Assembly: GCA_001939145.1 (NCBI GenBank) | Contig: LSRX01000813.1 | Location: 260,493 to 324,492 of the forward strand | Direction: 5' to 3' | Length of the DNA: 64,000 nucleotides | Origin: Symbiodinium microadriaticum | Taxonomy: Eukaryota; Sar; Dinophyceae; Suessiales; Symbiodiniaceae | Shown here: positions 12,261 to 23,756 of the stretch, in pieces | How positions within the stretch are numbered: the first letter of the stretch is position 1 | Layout of the letters: every line of letters starts with the position of its first letter | Program-made: the position numbers and the translations under genes | Notes under the pieces: model-generated | The model's input: only the letters and a program-made list of their open reading frames with translations | What the model was told of the DNA's origin: nothing | Database searches by the model: none

Positions 12261-14598
12261 ATGGCGCTTCCAGATGCTACAGGCGGTGTTGCCATTGTTG
12301 GAGTTTCCGAGGCTTGCTGGCTCTGCAGGGAGGATTTCGTGACTGATGGAGATTTGGACATAGATGGATTGAAGGGCCTCGGTTTCCCAAGGGACTGGCC
12401 GCAAGTCTACACGGGCAGTGACGCGCTGAAGTCCATGATCGGGAAACGGGGGCGAATCCCGGCCAAACGAGTTGCTGTTGCAGGGCCACCAACGCCGGAG
12501 CAGCTGTCGAAGCTCCCCCCGGTGTCGGATCTTCACCTTGTTCCTCTGCACAGCTTTGGTAATGCAGAGACTTTGGCGAAACATGCTGGACTAGGAGTAG
12601 TGAAGGGCTGGGCAGTCTTCGAGCGTTTGGACAAACCAACAGGGACAGCTTTCGTTGCCGAGCGCTACTGGTGGAACTCTTTTCCGGAGGGCACCTGGAT
12701 CGATTTGACTCCGCGCCCTCAGTCATGGCAGCAGCTGCTTCTGGCAGAGCCAGTATCACTCGAGGAGAGCAAGAAGACAACGGTCCTTAGCAAGGAGGTG
12801 TCGCAGCTCCTCTGCCAGCTGCTGACTCAGAGATTCCCGAGTTACGTGCCCAGACAGCCAGAAGTCAAAGAGAGAAAGGCAGGAGATGCCAAAGCGAAGC
12901 CGATGCCAGAAAGCACTAGCGACACCATCAAGAAGCAGTCTGGATATGTTGCCAGTGAAAGGGACAAACGAGGTGAACGGAAAGCCCAAAAGAGTGGTGT
13001 CGATTATTCCAAGTTCGACAACATCGAGGACTCGGACGACGAGAAATTGGTCCCGAAACAAGCCCTTACCTTGCCCATGGGCCTGCCAAGAGAGGCCGTT
13101 TCCCGGCAGGACTATGACAACGTTTGGCGGGCTCTGCTGCAGGACAAGCGGCTCCCTTTCACGCCTGCACCAGACTTGGATCAAATGTGGGGGTACTACA
13201 AGCATCTAGTTCGAAAGGACACACCTCCGTTTCGGGAGACTTCGGCACCAGGGGCACGGTAAAAAAAAATACACATCACTTGGTTTCTCTGTCGCCTCTG
13301 CCCCCTAAGGTATGGTGGCATGGATGAGCAGGCATTGTTGGATCAGGCCTGCGAGGTTCTTGGGAAGTTTCCCTGCAGATTAGATCCCGCAGACTGGAAA
13401 GCGAAGACTTACACCCTCACCAAGAAGCTTGAGATGGAGAGCCGTGAGGACATTGCTTAGGGCCTTAGGCTTAGCGTTGCACCGCTAGTGCTTCGATTTC
13501 CATAATATATCTTCGAAAGCAAGGTGTGTAACCAGAGAGGGGCAAGGAGGGCTGAGAGGCTGATTCCAGGACGAGGCCAGGATGTGGTCGATCATTTGCA
13601 TCCTCCGTTTTCCAGACGCGGATGCCTACTACAACCAGGGTGTGCTTTTGAACAAGCTCTGTGACAAGGTGAAGTTCGGCGGCGCATTGCAGGTGAAGCT
13701 GCCGGCCCTGGACGCCGCCCAGGCGAAGATGGTTCCCGTAGAGCAGTACTGCTCCCTTTTCTCCAGAGCCGGTGTCAGCTACTATCGCAAGTCACTGAAA
13801 ACGGATCCCAAACAGCGTCCAGCATATATCAATTTAATTGGCAGCCTCGAACGCAACGAGCCAGCGAATTGGTACAACGATGTGCACGACCTCGCAATTA
13901 CAGCTGTGAAGCATGGGATTTGGTATACAAAGTGGCAAAGACCACCACATTTTGTGCCCTCCTTGCCGGCTAAACCCTTCCACGACAGCAAGGACTTCCC
14001 TCTCTCTCGTGCCTTAGAGGAGAACTATTCCATCATCAAGGCAGAGTTCGAGGCTTACATGGAGAAGTTGGCGAACCGCAAGGACTGGGACGACTCGGAC
14101 AAGACGCCGGGCCTCGGCGACGTTGGCAATCGCCCCGGCGCTTTGCATGACGGCGGCCTCAAGAAATCCGGGAAGTGGCAAGAGGTACCGCTCTTTACCA
14201 ACTGCACGAAGCAGCATGAGTACACTGAACAGTTCCCCGAAACAACTCGAATTCTACAGACACACTGTGCGGATGCCACTGGCTTGGCTTTCTGTGGCGG
14301 AGGCGACGTGATTTTTAGTGTTCTGACTCCTGGAACCCGACTGCGGCCACACTGTGGCCCCAGCAACGCGCGGCTGACTTGCCACCTTGCGATCAAAGTC
14401 CCACGCTCTTGCCAGCAGGGCTGTCACATCCGCGTCGCAGCTGAAGAGCCGCGAGGCTGGGAAGAGGGACGCTGCCTGGTGTTCGATGACTCGTTTGAGC
14501 ACGAGGTCGTGTTTGCTGAGGCGAAGGGAGACGAACCTTATCCTGGCAACCGGGTTGTACTCCTGGCCAATTTCTGGCACCCTGATTTCGGCCTCTAG
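12261..14598 (+). CDS. Three-exon gene with C-terminal aspartyl/asparaginyl beta-hydroxylase domain
   Basis: Proposed exons are 12261-13258, 13310-13443 and 13616-14598. Both introns are GT-AG and phase-compatible, and the total length is 2115 bases (704 codons plus stop). The last ~180 residues match the Asp/Asn beta-hydroxylase (ASPH) fold: a P-x-T segment, LTPGTRLRPHCGPSN with His623, then LVFDDSFEHEV with His673, and RVVLLANFWHP with Arg690. In the family the two histidines bind Fe(II) and the Arg contacts 2-oxoglutarate. Upstream of it, DADAYYNQGVLLNKL and YRKSLKTDPKQRPAYINLIG look TPR-like. Residues 1-190 form an unrecognised Trp-rich region (RYWWNSFPEGTWIDLTPRP). Residues 247-260 carry VDYSKFDNIEDSDD. 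The start at 12261 follows an AG usable for trans-splicing; 12219 is an in-frame alternative. If intron 2 is not used, exon 2 runs to a stop at 13458-13460 and the hydroxylase would be a separate gene. The exact substrate is unknown. Confidence 0.8.
13259..13309 (+). other. 51-bp intron 1 of the hydroxylase gene
   Basis: GTAAAA donor directly after exon 1 and CCCCCTAAG acceptor followed by G. Removal joins the codons as CG|G (Arg) and extends the frame through YGGMDEQALLDQACEV. Unspliced, the frame stops at 13260-13262, inside the donor. Confidence 0.75.
13444..13615 (+). other. 172-bp intron 2 of the hydroxylase gene
   Basis: Donor GTGAGG after GAGAGCC and acceptor TTTTCCAG. Both sides are phase 1, so splicing creates a His codon and joins KKLEMES to the TPR-like ADAYYNQG. 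The phase match and the TPR reading across the junction are the reasons for preferring one gene over two. Confidence 0.6.
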
Positions 14599-15219
14599 GC
14601 TGAATCCTGATCTGTTTTGTCACGTCAGCTTCGATTCTTAGTGGACCTGGGCTGTCATTGGGCATAGCTTCACTTTGGGGTTTCATGCTAGCTTTCCATG
14701 CTCAGGCTTCAAGAACGATCCTGAGTGGCGGCAGAAATCGGATGCGATGATGGCATCTGTGGATGTGGAAACCCTTCCGCAGACATCCATTATGAAAACT
14801 CCGGCTCAGCCTTGATGGTGAATCCAACTCCGGCCACGAGCTGCTGAACCTCCCTGGGAGATGCAATTTAAAAAGAAAGGGCTCCGGGACTTGCAGTGAT
14901 CTCCAGACTCTTCGGGGCAAAGAGTATGGGCGAATGAACTCATCTCCGCTGCCATTTCCGAACCGAAGCTTTACGAAGCAGGTCACATGCAAGAGCAAGG
15001 TGACAGCAAGCCGATAAGCACGTATCGCAGCTTATGTTTCAAGCATTGGAAGTTATCACAAGCCTTACAAGCTCGGGTAATCAGTAGGAGCATAAGACAT
15101 CAAGATAAGCGTTTCGTAGATGTGGTACTGTGTCCAGGAGCAGCCTTGCCCATGTGACGCGCTGAGGGATGCAAGAAAGGCCTCGGCTCGGCCAGGCTCC
15201 GGCCAAAAGGCTGTAGTGG
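14599..15219. other. Intergenic interval
   Basis: This is the 3' flank of the hydroxylase gene and the 5' flank of the next gene. No polyadenylation signal or promoter motif can be asserted. A CTGTAG acceptor-like site just before 15220 could mark either a trans-splice site or an upstream intron of the next gene. Confidence 0.4.
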
Positions 15220-16302
15220 ATGATAGTCGATGCCTGTTCTGACTTGGAGGAGGGACAAAACTGCTCCTATGCAACAGCGAGAAGTTCCATACGGATTGGC
15301 ATGTGCCATTTCGTCGGTCCGACGAACCACAGTGTGTTGGCCTGCATTGGCACAGACTTCGATCTGCCCGACCCTGCATGCCAGCTTGGACTTTTTCACA
15401 GCTCAAGCAAAGCTTGCTGTGCATCCTATTGCAATATCTGCCATGAAGCAGTGCACACGCCCACAGATGAGGCCTGTTCGGTAGACTCTATCCTCCGCCT
15501 GGCTCCTTTTTGTTCTGTGGCGGGCCCGCCTTGCGTCGTGGGACACCCTTTCGAGACGCCCGTTCATGAGGCTGTCCGGACAGAAGCTCCAAGTATTCCC
15601 GTGATCACTTCCGAGTCCGAGGTGGCTTCATTTCCGGCCTGGTTGTCTGAGCTGGTCCTGCCACTTGCTACGGGCTTCATAGCCTGCAGCTGCAGCTTGG
15701 CTCTGTGCTGCTATTGTCTGCGAGAGGCCCGCAGTTGGAATGCTTGGAATGCCACAATCAGGACACCAACTTCGCCACCCAGTAATGCACGGATTGCCCG
15801 GGTCGTCGGCAAGGCACGGGCTCGGCCTAAGGAGAGGCGACGGCGCAGACGGGCGGTCCCAAGGCCTCCCGACCATCCCGACGAGAATCCTGACGAGCTT
15901 CCGGCCTTGCTGGAGCTGGATCCTTCCAATGAGATGCGAACGGAAGATGCAGCTGATGCATCTGACCCTTACCCACTAGTTGACATCTGGGCTTCTCCCA
16001 ATGAGGTTGAACCTGCAGAGAGCGAGGGCGTGCAAGAAGCACCCCAAGCTGAGACGGACCAAGTGCTCCCAGAGCTTGATGCAAAGTCGGCAAGCCCAAG
16101 AGTGAGGAGCGCTTGGCACTCGAAGTGGAAGGACATGGAAGCGGATCTCGAGGCAGCCTTGACAGGCCCGGAGGCTGCCAATAACATCCCTCAGGTACCT
16201 CAGAGTATTGGCCGCAGGCCGAAACCCAAACGAAAGGCTGATCCGAAGAAAAGATCTTGGATCCAATTATTGATCAAATATCATTCGGACGGAACTAGTC
16301 AG
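15220..16302 (+). CDS. Cys-rich single-pass membrane protein, probable 3'-incomplete exon
   Basis: The open frame from 15220 encodes about 361 residues to a candidate GT donor at 16303 (CAG|GTATAT); unspliced it would stop at 16332. Residues 1-135 hold many cysteines (for example ACCASYCNICHEA near 66-77) and two N-x-S/T sites, consistent with an outside or lumenal domain. Residues 142-165 form one hydrophobic segment (LVLPLATGFIACSCSLALCC). Next comes a basic stretch near 194-215 (KERRRRRRAV), then an acidic Pro/Glu-rich tail and a final Lys/Arg-rich patch. I do not recognise the family. Coding character stops abruptly at the AT-rich boundary. The 3' remainder was either lost or lies beyond a large AT-rich intron. 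An upstream exon supplying a signal peptide is possible. Confidence 0.5.
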
Positions 16303-16611
16303 GTATATTTTGTTCACAGAGCTCTTTTCTGATTTAGATAGATGAATCATTTCATAAGAAGTTGCGGGTGTCCTCTGTTATCGAATTTACATATGATAGT
16401 CGGTCACGCGAAATCAGTACTTGCAAATTATCTAGATATATTATTTGGAATCAGCTCTCTTCGAAAATATCGGATATTTCTCTAATAGAACGGTGTCGTG
16501 CTGGTCTCCTCCGTTTTTTTCGCGCCCCTGGCCCCTGCAACCTCGTCCTTTGGCACGTTTCCTTTCGAAAGCCTTTTGCGTGCCTCTCCCGCGGTACTCG
16601 TTTTTCGGAAG

Positions 16612-16850
16612 TTTTAGTACCGGGAGCACTTCTTTCCCGGTACTAAAATTTCCTCAATTTTTTTGGTAGCTTTAGGAACCTCGCGGTATTGAAATTTCGG
16701 AAATTTGGTAGCTTGAGGGGGACAAGCTCCCGGTAGCAAAATTTCCGAAATTTCGGTAGGCATGCTCGCGGTCATAAAATTTCCGAGTTTTTTGGGACAT
16801 GCTCGCGGTAATAGAATTTCCGAAATTTTAGAAACGGGAGCATGTCCCGG
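16612..16850 (+). repeat. Array of short hairpin-forming repeats
   Basis: A perfect 14-bp stem (16612-16625 TTTTAGTACCGGGA paired with 16635-16648, 9-base loop) is followed by degenerate units. These alternate 'aaatttccgaaattt' with 'gcatgctcgcgg' or 'caagctcccggta'. Each unit of roughly 50-60 bases is partly self-complementary. The array sits just inside the AT-rich island and has no coding frame. Confidence 0.75.
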
Positions 16851-17093
16851 AAAAGAGGCTATGAAGATCGAATTCAGGGCCACTCGAAAAGCATGCAAGA
16901 GGCTTGCAAGAGGATGCGCATCAGCATTTGAGTGCCGAAATCTCAGTGACGCGAGACAGGCACGCAAGACACTTTCAAAAGGAAGCACGTCAGGATCTTG
17001 GTAGCGTTCTCACTCGAACACGTCCCTTACATTCTATCCCGATCAAAATGCGTCCAAACCTTATTGGATTAGAAGCACATGTTGTGGTTCTGT

Positions 17094-17122
17094 GTCTGTC
17101 TGTCTGTCTGTCTGTCTTGTCA

Positions 17123-17168
<46 letters not shown>

Positions 17169-17261
17169 GTCTGTTTGTTTGTGTCCGTCTGTTTGTGTCC
17201 GTCTGTGTGTGTGTGTGTGTGTCCGTCTGCTTGTGTCTGTCTGTTTGTGTCTGTCTGTCTG

Positions 17262-17300
<39 letters not shown>

Positions 17301-17880
17301 TTCTGTCTGTCTGTCTGTCTGTCTGTGTCTGTCTGTCTGTCTCGGTCTGTCGGTCTGTCTGTCTCTGTCTGTCTCTCTCTCTGTCTGTCTCTGTTGTCTC
17401 TGTCTGGGTTTGTGTCTCTCTATCTGTGTGTGACTGTCTGTCTGTCTCTCTGTCTGTCTGGATGTGTGTATATGTGTCTGTGTGGGTATGTGTATTTGTT
17501 TGTATCTATATCTGCTTGTGTCTATGTTTGTCTCGCTGCTTGTGTGGGCTTGCACTTGCTGTCTGTCTGTCTGCCTGTCTGTCTGTGTGTCTGTCCGTCT
17601 GTGTGTTTGTCTGCCTGTGTGTCTGTCTGTCTGTGTGTCTGTCTGTCTGTCTGTCTGTGTCTGTTTGTTTGTGTCCGTCTGTTTGTGTCCGTCTGTTTGT
17701 GTCCGTCTGTGTGCGTGTCCGTTTGTTTGTGTCTGTCTGTTTGTCTCTCTCTGTCTGTCTTGTCTGTCTGTCTTGTCTGTCTGTCTGTCTGTGTCTGTTT
17801 GTTTGTGTCCGTCTATTTGTATCTGTCTATCTGTATCTGTCTGTCTTCTATTTGTCTGTCTGTCTCTTTGTTTTTCTATT
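17094..17880 (+). repeat. CTGT tetranucleotide tract
   Basis: About 0.8 kb of CTGT units interrupted by TTTG, CCGT, TGTG and TCTC variants. Because the repeat has no stops in several frames it produces long Cys/Leu/Ser/Val frames, which are artefacts. The tract grades into CTAT and then AT-rich DNA. Confidence 0.97.
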
Positions 17881-18673
17881 TCTATCTATCTATCTCTGTC
17901 TTCTTGTTTGTTTGTCTCTACTTCTCCCGTATTTTCTCTGTCTCTTCTGTTTGTTGATTTATATTTGGATCTCTCTGTCTATGAATGATTATCTGTCTAT
18001 TTTCTGAAAATATTTCAACGAGAAAATAATTTATAGTTGTTGGTTATAGCCTAGGCACGTAAAATATTTTCAATAAGAAGTGCGTTAGGATTTTGATATT
18101 ATTCTCTGAATATATGTCGATGGTATCTCTTACGGATCTATGTGTTTGTCGCTGAGTTTGATTTTGGCAAATAGGAATTATTTAATTGAGAAATTAAAAA
18201 CCATGGACAGTCGCCGTATAATTGGATTCAAATTATATATTCTGTCGTATCGTAATTTTCCAATTCCGATTTTTTTATTGAAAAGGCGATCATTAAAATA
18301 TGTCCGAATTTTTCGTTCTCTTTCAATTACGTCCTCTATATTCTATGCTTATCAGAATACGTCTAAATTTGAATGATTAGAAGCACATGTTCTGTCGTAT
18401 CGTAGTTTCGCAGCTCCGGTCTCATCGTCGCAAGCATGATCATCCTAATAGATTCCAAAATTAGTATGCTTTATCTTTGCCAAAATATGTCCAAATTTTT
18501 CGGTTTTATTGAAATATGTTTTTTATATTCTCATTATCTTTATTAAGCTACGTCCTAAACTTTTGTGCTCCTTCAAATCCGTTCCCATATATTCATTTCA
18601 ACACGTTCCGGTTTTTGTAGTACCAGCAATTTCCGCTGTCGCCTGCCGATGTCTGCGTGTCTGTTTGTTTGTA

Positions 18674-18704
<31 letters not shown>

Positions 18705-21679
18705 GCCTGAGTCTGTTTGTTTAGTCTGTTTGTATTTGTCTATATGTGTCTGTCTCATTGGTTGTTTGTGTCTGTCTGTCTGAATAGTTCTATGTGTCTG
18801 TCTCTGTCTCTGTCTCCCTCTCTCTCTCTCTATCTATCTCTGTTGTCTCTTTGTCTTCTTTTTGTGTCTAGAAATGATAATTTGTCTATCTTCTGATAGA
18901 TATGTTAATGATAAAATGATTTTTGATTTTCTTTAATTTATTCATAAATTTTGATATATCTACGATTAATTTCGATTCGAAAATTTTGAAATTGATTCTG
19001 ATTCATATTTATGTGGTCTTTAATTTATATATTTAATATAATATATAATTTCGAAACAATTCTTTTCATATAGGAAAAATTGATATATTATTCATGATTT
19101 ATTCTTATTGATTTTAATTCGTTTGGAAAATAAGTGTGTATTTTTTTGAAGATTAGGATTGAAAAAGATGAATAATTCTTAAATAAGAAAGAAATATATT
19201 TTTTGAAAATTTAGACTATGATATTTTAATAATCTTAGGAAATTTCGTGAAATTGTTTGCCTTTTTTTCTTCAAATTCGAAGCCTTTAGATAGAGAATAC
19301 TCTATATTTTATTTGCGATTATCTATCGTATTTTATGTAAAAATATATGAATTAAAATTTGAATCTAAATCTCTTCTAAGATACATGAATATTTTCTAAT
19401 TAAGATACTTTATCTGATATGATTTATTTCTAGATTTAACTTTTCCATTACAAATCATATAATATCTTATATAATCAAATAAATATATATATAGATATCT
19501 GACTCCTTAGAAGCCAAACCAGAAACAATTACGTCTCCGGGAATCGTATCCCAACCAAAATATTATATATATATATATCCATATATATATATATATATTC
19601 TTTTCTCTGAAAATCTTTTTTCTGCCATAGTCCCGCGCATATTTTGAGATATGATTCGTATTAATTCTTCTATTATTTTGATGTCATATGATCTACCTCA
19701 AGATCTTAAAGATGATGGTCGGTTATTTAGGCTTACGGGTATGAGATCAAGGGTCGGAAATAGGGTGCCAAGCAAAATAAGGAGAATAATAAGATATATC
19801 TTCTTTGTATTAGATGCGATATATTGCTAGAATACGCGCGTATCTGTCGCAATTATATTAAGAATATATCATTAGATAGAAAATTTCATGTTTGAAAATC
19901 AATTTTTATATGATCTCTATAAATTCTGAATCCAATTGAATTCAAAAGAAATCAAGATATAATTTTCTTCAATATTATTTCGTAATTTTGAAGTTGATCA
20001 AGCTTCTCAAGATCTTTTTATAGAGATCGAGATATTTGAAGACCATATATTCCCTCCCTCGTATCTCCTAAGCATATCAAATTATAAATCATATGAAAAG
20101 ATTTGGAGCCTTATATAAAGATTCTTATAATCTCGTAGATCTCTATAAATGAATCATATTCCTAAATTCATTTCATAATTATTTGATATTTATTTAGATA
20201 TAAATATTATGAATTTATGAGAATTGATAATATATAGATCTGAAAAATTAGCAATAGAAATTTTCCTATTAATAATATCAAGATCTGGATATAAGATAAA
20301 TATATATATATATATATAGAGATATTATTTGAATTCGTTCTCTGACTATTCTTTATATTTCATAGGCATCTCGCGAAATCTTCGTAAATCATGAATCGTA
20401 TGATGATGATCTTCCTTTTGAAAATTTAGTCATTCTATATTTTTATATTGTAAGAAAATATATTTCATAATTATTTTATGATTATAGATCCATAATATCT
20501 CAATATAGAAATATTCATCTGAAATCTCAAATGATATTTCTATCATGCCGCTAGATTATAAGATTAGTGGTAAATCGGAAGATATCTATTCTTGCCATGA
20601 AAAATTTATATTGAATACTATCAATAAATATCGATACTTATAACTGAATAATCTAGGATCTCAATCACGAAAAAAATGTCATTTTCCTAGGCTGTCAATC
20701 TAAAGCTCTGATTAATTCTGATTAAAAAATTTAAGGTCGAGATCTCCTTCTCTCATAATAAAGATCTTTCGCAATAAGTGCTATATTCTCTAATATGGAT
20801 CCATGATTTGAGAATTCGCGGATATGATATAATAGGATTCAAGATCTCTAGTAAGAATTTCTAACAGCTTGTCTTGTTAGGACTAGATAATGATATTATT
20901 TGAGAATATAAAATCTGGATGATCTGATAGATTTATATATAGAAATAATACGACTTAGCAGATAAATGAGCAATATTACGATTCATGAATCAAGAATCAC
21001 GAAATTATGAAGGACTCTATCGATTAGATAAGATTGATCTTGAAAGGATCGTACCTGGATATCTGGCATAATGAAGAATAAAAAGACTAATGGTTGTGCG
21101 AGGCGGACTATAATAATATTTTGATATTGATCCTGAATGGATCGTGGGAAGATATCTGATCTAATATAGACGCTATCTAGTTCTGCAAAGCGGTTTGAAT
21201 TGCAGAATTTCAGGAGGCAAGATCCAAAGATTCGGAAAGTTCTGATGAATTAATTTTCATGATTGGAGTCGTATTGAAAAATATAGTCCTCATTTTCTGG
21301 GATTTATAATCGGGTTTCTTCATCTATATTTTTTATATCTATAGTCTTTTCTATTCATTTATTTGAATATTTATATATGTTTGTAGATATATTCTGATAT
21401 AGATATATATATATATAATATAATTTCAATTCTAAGATAGAAATCAAAATAATTAAATGATCGTTCATTAGTTCTTGATTCTAAATATCTTTATCATTCA
21501 TCTTTATATCAATGATATTCGTCTTGATAATCCTAAAATCATCCAAAATATTTTTTATCATCTATAGTATGAGCCCGATATTTCAGTTATTCAAATTATG
21601 ATCTTAATTATTTTGGACATATTAATGAATCAATTTTTCCCTGGAGAAATTTAATGAAATCAAAATATGATTAAAAATT
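17881..21679. other. AT-rich, almost ORF-free DNA
   Basis: Very A+T-rich sequence dominated by short words such as TATATA, GATAT, AATTT and ATCAT, with no frame of 60 codons or more between about 18790 and 21780. I see no organellar gene, tRNA or rRNA. The contrast with the flanking DNA (genes at 15-16 kb and 25-26 kb) is sharp and not bounded by an assembly gap. Confidence 0.85.
18657..18850 (+). repeat. Second CTGT-type tract
   Basis: CTGT units followed by CTCT and CTAT variants, the same pattern as at 17094-17880. The phrase 'gattagaagcacatgttctgtcgtatcg', or parts of it, precedes CTGT-like DNA more than once in this area (near 17068 and 18377). This suggests a larger dispersed unit. Confidence 0.9.
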
Positions 21680-21893
21680 TGCAGAAGCCTCCGTCAGCTG
21701 ATGTGTACGTAAAGATATTTGCTCAGAGCGAGAGCGATATCCCGTATATATAAGCATGCTTCATTGGTACATATAATAGACAATTCTCTTGTTCATCTTA
21801 ACTGCCATTGATTCGTTGTGCTATACTGATAAAAAGTCCCAATTCATTCGACCATGGTTTCTACTGCATAGAGAAGACGTATGGTCCAGAGAT
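21680..21893 (+). repeat. 5' LTR of a short retroelement
   Basis: Begins TGCAGAAGCCTCCGTC and aligns over its whole length with 23409-23620. Shared blocks include 'agatatttgctcagagcg', 'cccrtatatataa' and 'aagtcccaattcattcga'. The TG start fits LTR termini. The 3' end is placed by loss of similarity and is uncertain by about 10 bases. A frame opening at 21789 inside the LTR runs into the gag region but is unlikely to be the real start. Confidence 0.8.
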
Positions 21894-21944
21894 CTCAAGG
21901 CTCCTTTGGAAGCCCCACCTAATAGTCGTCTAGACCGTCAGAAT

Positions 21945-23301
21945 ATGAGCCCAAGGCGGGCAAGTGCTGTACTAGAAGGTGAAGCTACAGGTCCCAACTA
22001 CGGAGCAGTGCACGGAGTTCCGCCTATGAGAGCTGGAGAGAACAGGCCTCCAGTGTTGCCCCTTACGGGAATTGCTGCTGAAGCATCGCTTCAGGGGCAG
22101 GTACTAATGGGGCAACCTGACGCCCGAAGGAACGACAATCCGAGCTTGAGCGTGGACCCAACACTTCCTACAGCAGCGGTTGTGAGGACTGGAAATCGTG
22201 CGGAGATGAGGTCGGTCGACCCGACAGCCGCAACCGCCGTGGATGGGACAACCGGACTGGGCGCCGAACGACGTACGGACGCCACGATGACGATAGGAGA
22301 ACACTGCCCATCCGCCTATAATGTCCAAGCAACCCTCGACTACCGCGATGCCCCTTCTACACAACCCACGCAACAGGGCGAAGGTCTACTTCCTCCGCTA
22401 CGGCAGGCAGTTTCCCAGCTGGCCCAACAAAGGACGGCGGTAATACAAGCCGTGCAAGCCAGAGCTCAGAGAGCTATGCAAAATATACGCGGCGAGGATC
22501 TTCCAGGAGAAGGAGATCGAGAATCTTTTGCCTCCTCGCAGCAAGGAGACTCAGTACAATTACATGAAGAATCGGTGCCAGATCGAATTTCAAGCTCTTG
22601 GTCAGTCACTCGCTTTAATGAAGTTCTATATCGATATTTTGTCGCACCAGTTATTAAGCATGTATATGCTGGCGGAAAGACCGGCAGCTTCCCCGGTGTG
22701 GCACTCGCCGGCGCACCAAGGAGCACAAATTATGGAGGTCCAGTCGTTAATGACTACGGAAATGCGACGGGCTATAGAGGTATGGACAGCACAGCCTGCA
22801 ATCTTTACGACTCCTCCTGAGAGAAGGCCGATAAGAGATGATAACTCTTCGGCCAGCATATAGCAGGAACTCATCATGGAGGAGATGAAGCGACAGATTC
22901 AAGTGGCAATACAAGGACGGGATATGGAGCTCAAGATACTCAAATCAGAAAATACGGAGTTGAAACAGGCTTTGGATGCTTCAGCTCAATTACTCAATGA
23001 AATTTTCCAGATTAAGAAGGGTAATGACAGTGCTTCCCGGGAGATTCTTCAGGAATGTCCTCGCTTGGAACGAGGCGGTGATCTTGGGAATGAAGGAGCA
23101 GGTGATAAGGCCCCTAGAGCTCCTCCTGGTCTTGAAGGGCGTCGTCGGCTATCTGAGGGAATTCCTAAACGATTTTTTCCGCCATCAGCCCTACACCCGA
23201 CAGAAAGGCCTCGTCACGGACATATTGAAATGAATAATTTGCCAACAATACAATCTCAAGAACGCCTTAAAGACAGATTCGCGCCGGAAAGGCAATTATA
23301 G
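21945..23301 (+). pseudogene. gag: Copia-type Gag-like ORF, interrupted
   Basis: Coding starts plausibly at Met 21945 (MSPRRASAVLEGEATGPNYG). The first frame continues past VTRFNEVLYRYFVAPVIKHV and ends at 22820. The frame that carries the next conserved part (LMTTEMRRAIEVWTAQP, ERRPIRDDNSSASI) is different, so a frameshift lies around 22560-22750. It also meets a TAG at 22861-22863, then continues with QELIMEEMKRQIQVAIQGR, a coiled-coil (residues such as LKSENTELKQALD) and a Pro-rich end at 23301. The TAG in this context could have arisen from CAG by one C-to-T change. No zinc knuckle is seen before the 3' LTR. Confidence 0.7.
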
Positions 23302-23408
23302 ATTTTGCATGAACAGACCTGTGGAACAGGTCCTTGCACTACAATTCTTAAAACTCTTGTGATTTGGAAGCAATGATTAACCTGGGTAGCAAGCCAATCA
23401 CGGAGGAA

Positions 23409-23620
23409 TATAGAAGCCTCCGTCAGCTAATATATGTACGCAAAGATATTTGCTCAGAGCGAAAGCGATGTCCCATATATATAAATATATTTCAATAGTG
23501 CATAATAATAGGCAGTATTCTTATATATCTTTAATTATCATTTAGTTATTCTATTGTACTAATAATAAGTCCCAATTCATTCGATCATAATTTCTATTGA
23601 AAAGAGAACGTGCTGCACAT
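23409..23620 (+). repeat. 3' LTR of the short retroelement
   Basis: Aligned base by base with 21680-21893, most differences are G or C in the 5' LTR and A or T here. An example is 'cccgtatatataagcatgcttc' against 'cccatatatataaatatatttc'. A smaller number go the other way. The initial TG has become TA. Confidence 0.8.
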
Positions 23621-23756
23621 ACCAACTTGGGATGGATGAGTATTCTTAGTGAGCATGTCGAAAAGATACGCACGAAGGAGTTTGGGTTAACGAACTTGGG
23701 TTCAAAAGCTTTGGAATAGGGAGATTAATCGCTGGCTCAAGATTAAAAGTAAAAAT

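Larger units (their letters stand above)
21680..23620 (+). mobile_element. Short non-autonomous LTR retroelement with Copia-like gag
   Basis: Two direct repeats of about 210 bases flank 1.5 kb that holds gag-like coding only. No protease, integrase, reverse transcriptase or RNase H frame is present. A purine tract CGGAGGAA (23401-23408) abuts the 3' LTR, as a polypurine tract should. The interior is much less AT-rich than the surrounding DNA, so the element looks like an insertion into the AT-rich island. The gag resembles that of dinoflagellate Copia elements as I know them. This could be an internally deleted copy that lost pol, or a gag-only family mobilised in trans. Confidence 0.75.

Noticed and set aside
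16904..18007. Very long Cys/Leu/Ser/Val-rich frames on both strands
   Set aside because: They are translations of the CTGT tetranucleotide tract, which has no stops in several frames; there is no protein-like composition outside the repeat.
23727..23737. TGGCTCAAG near the LTR element as a spliced-leader relic
   Set aside because: Nine bases only, with no further leader sequence.
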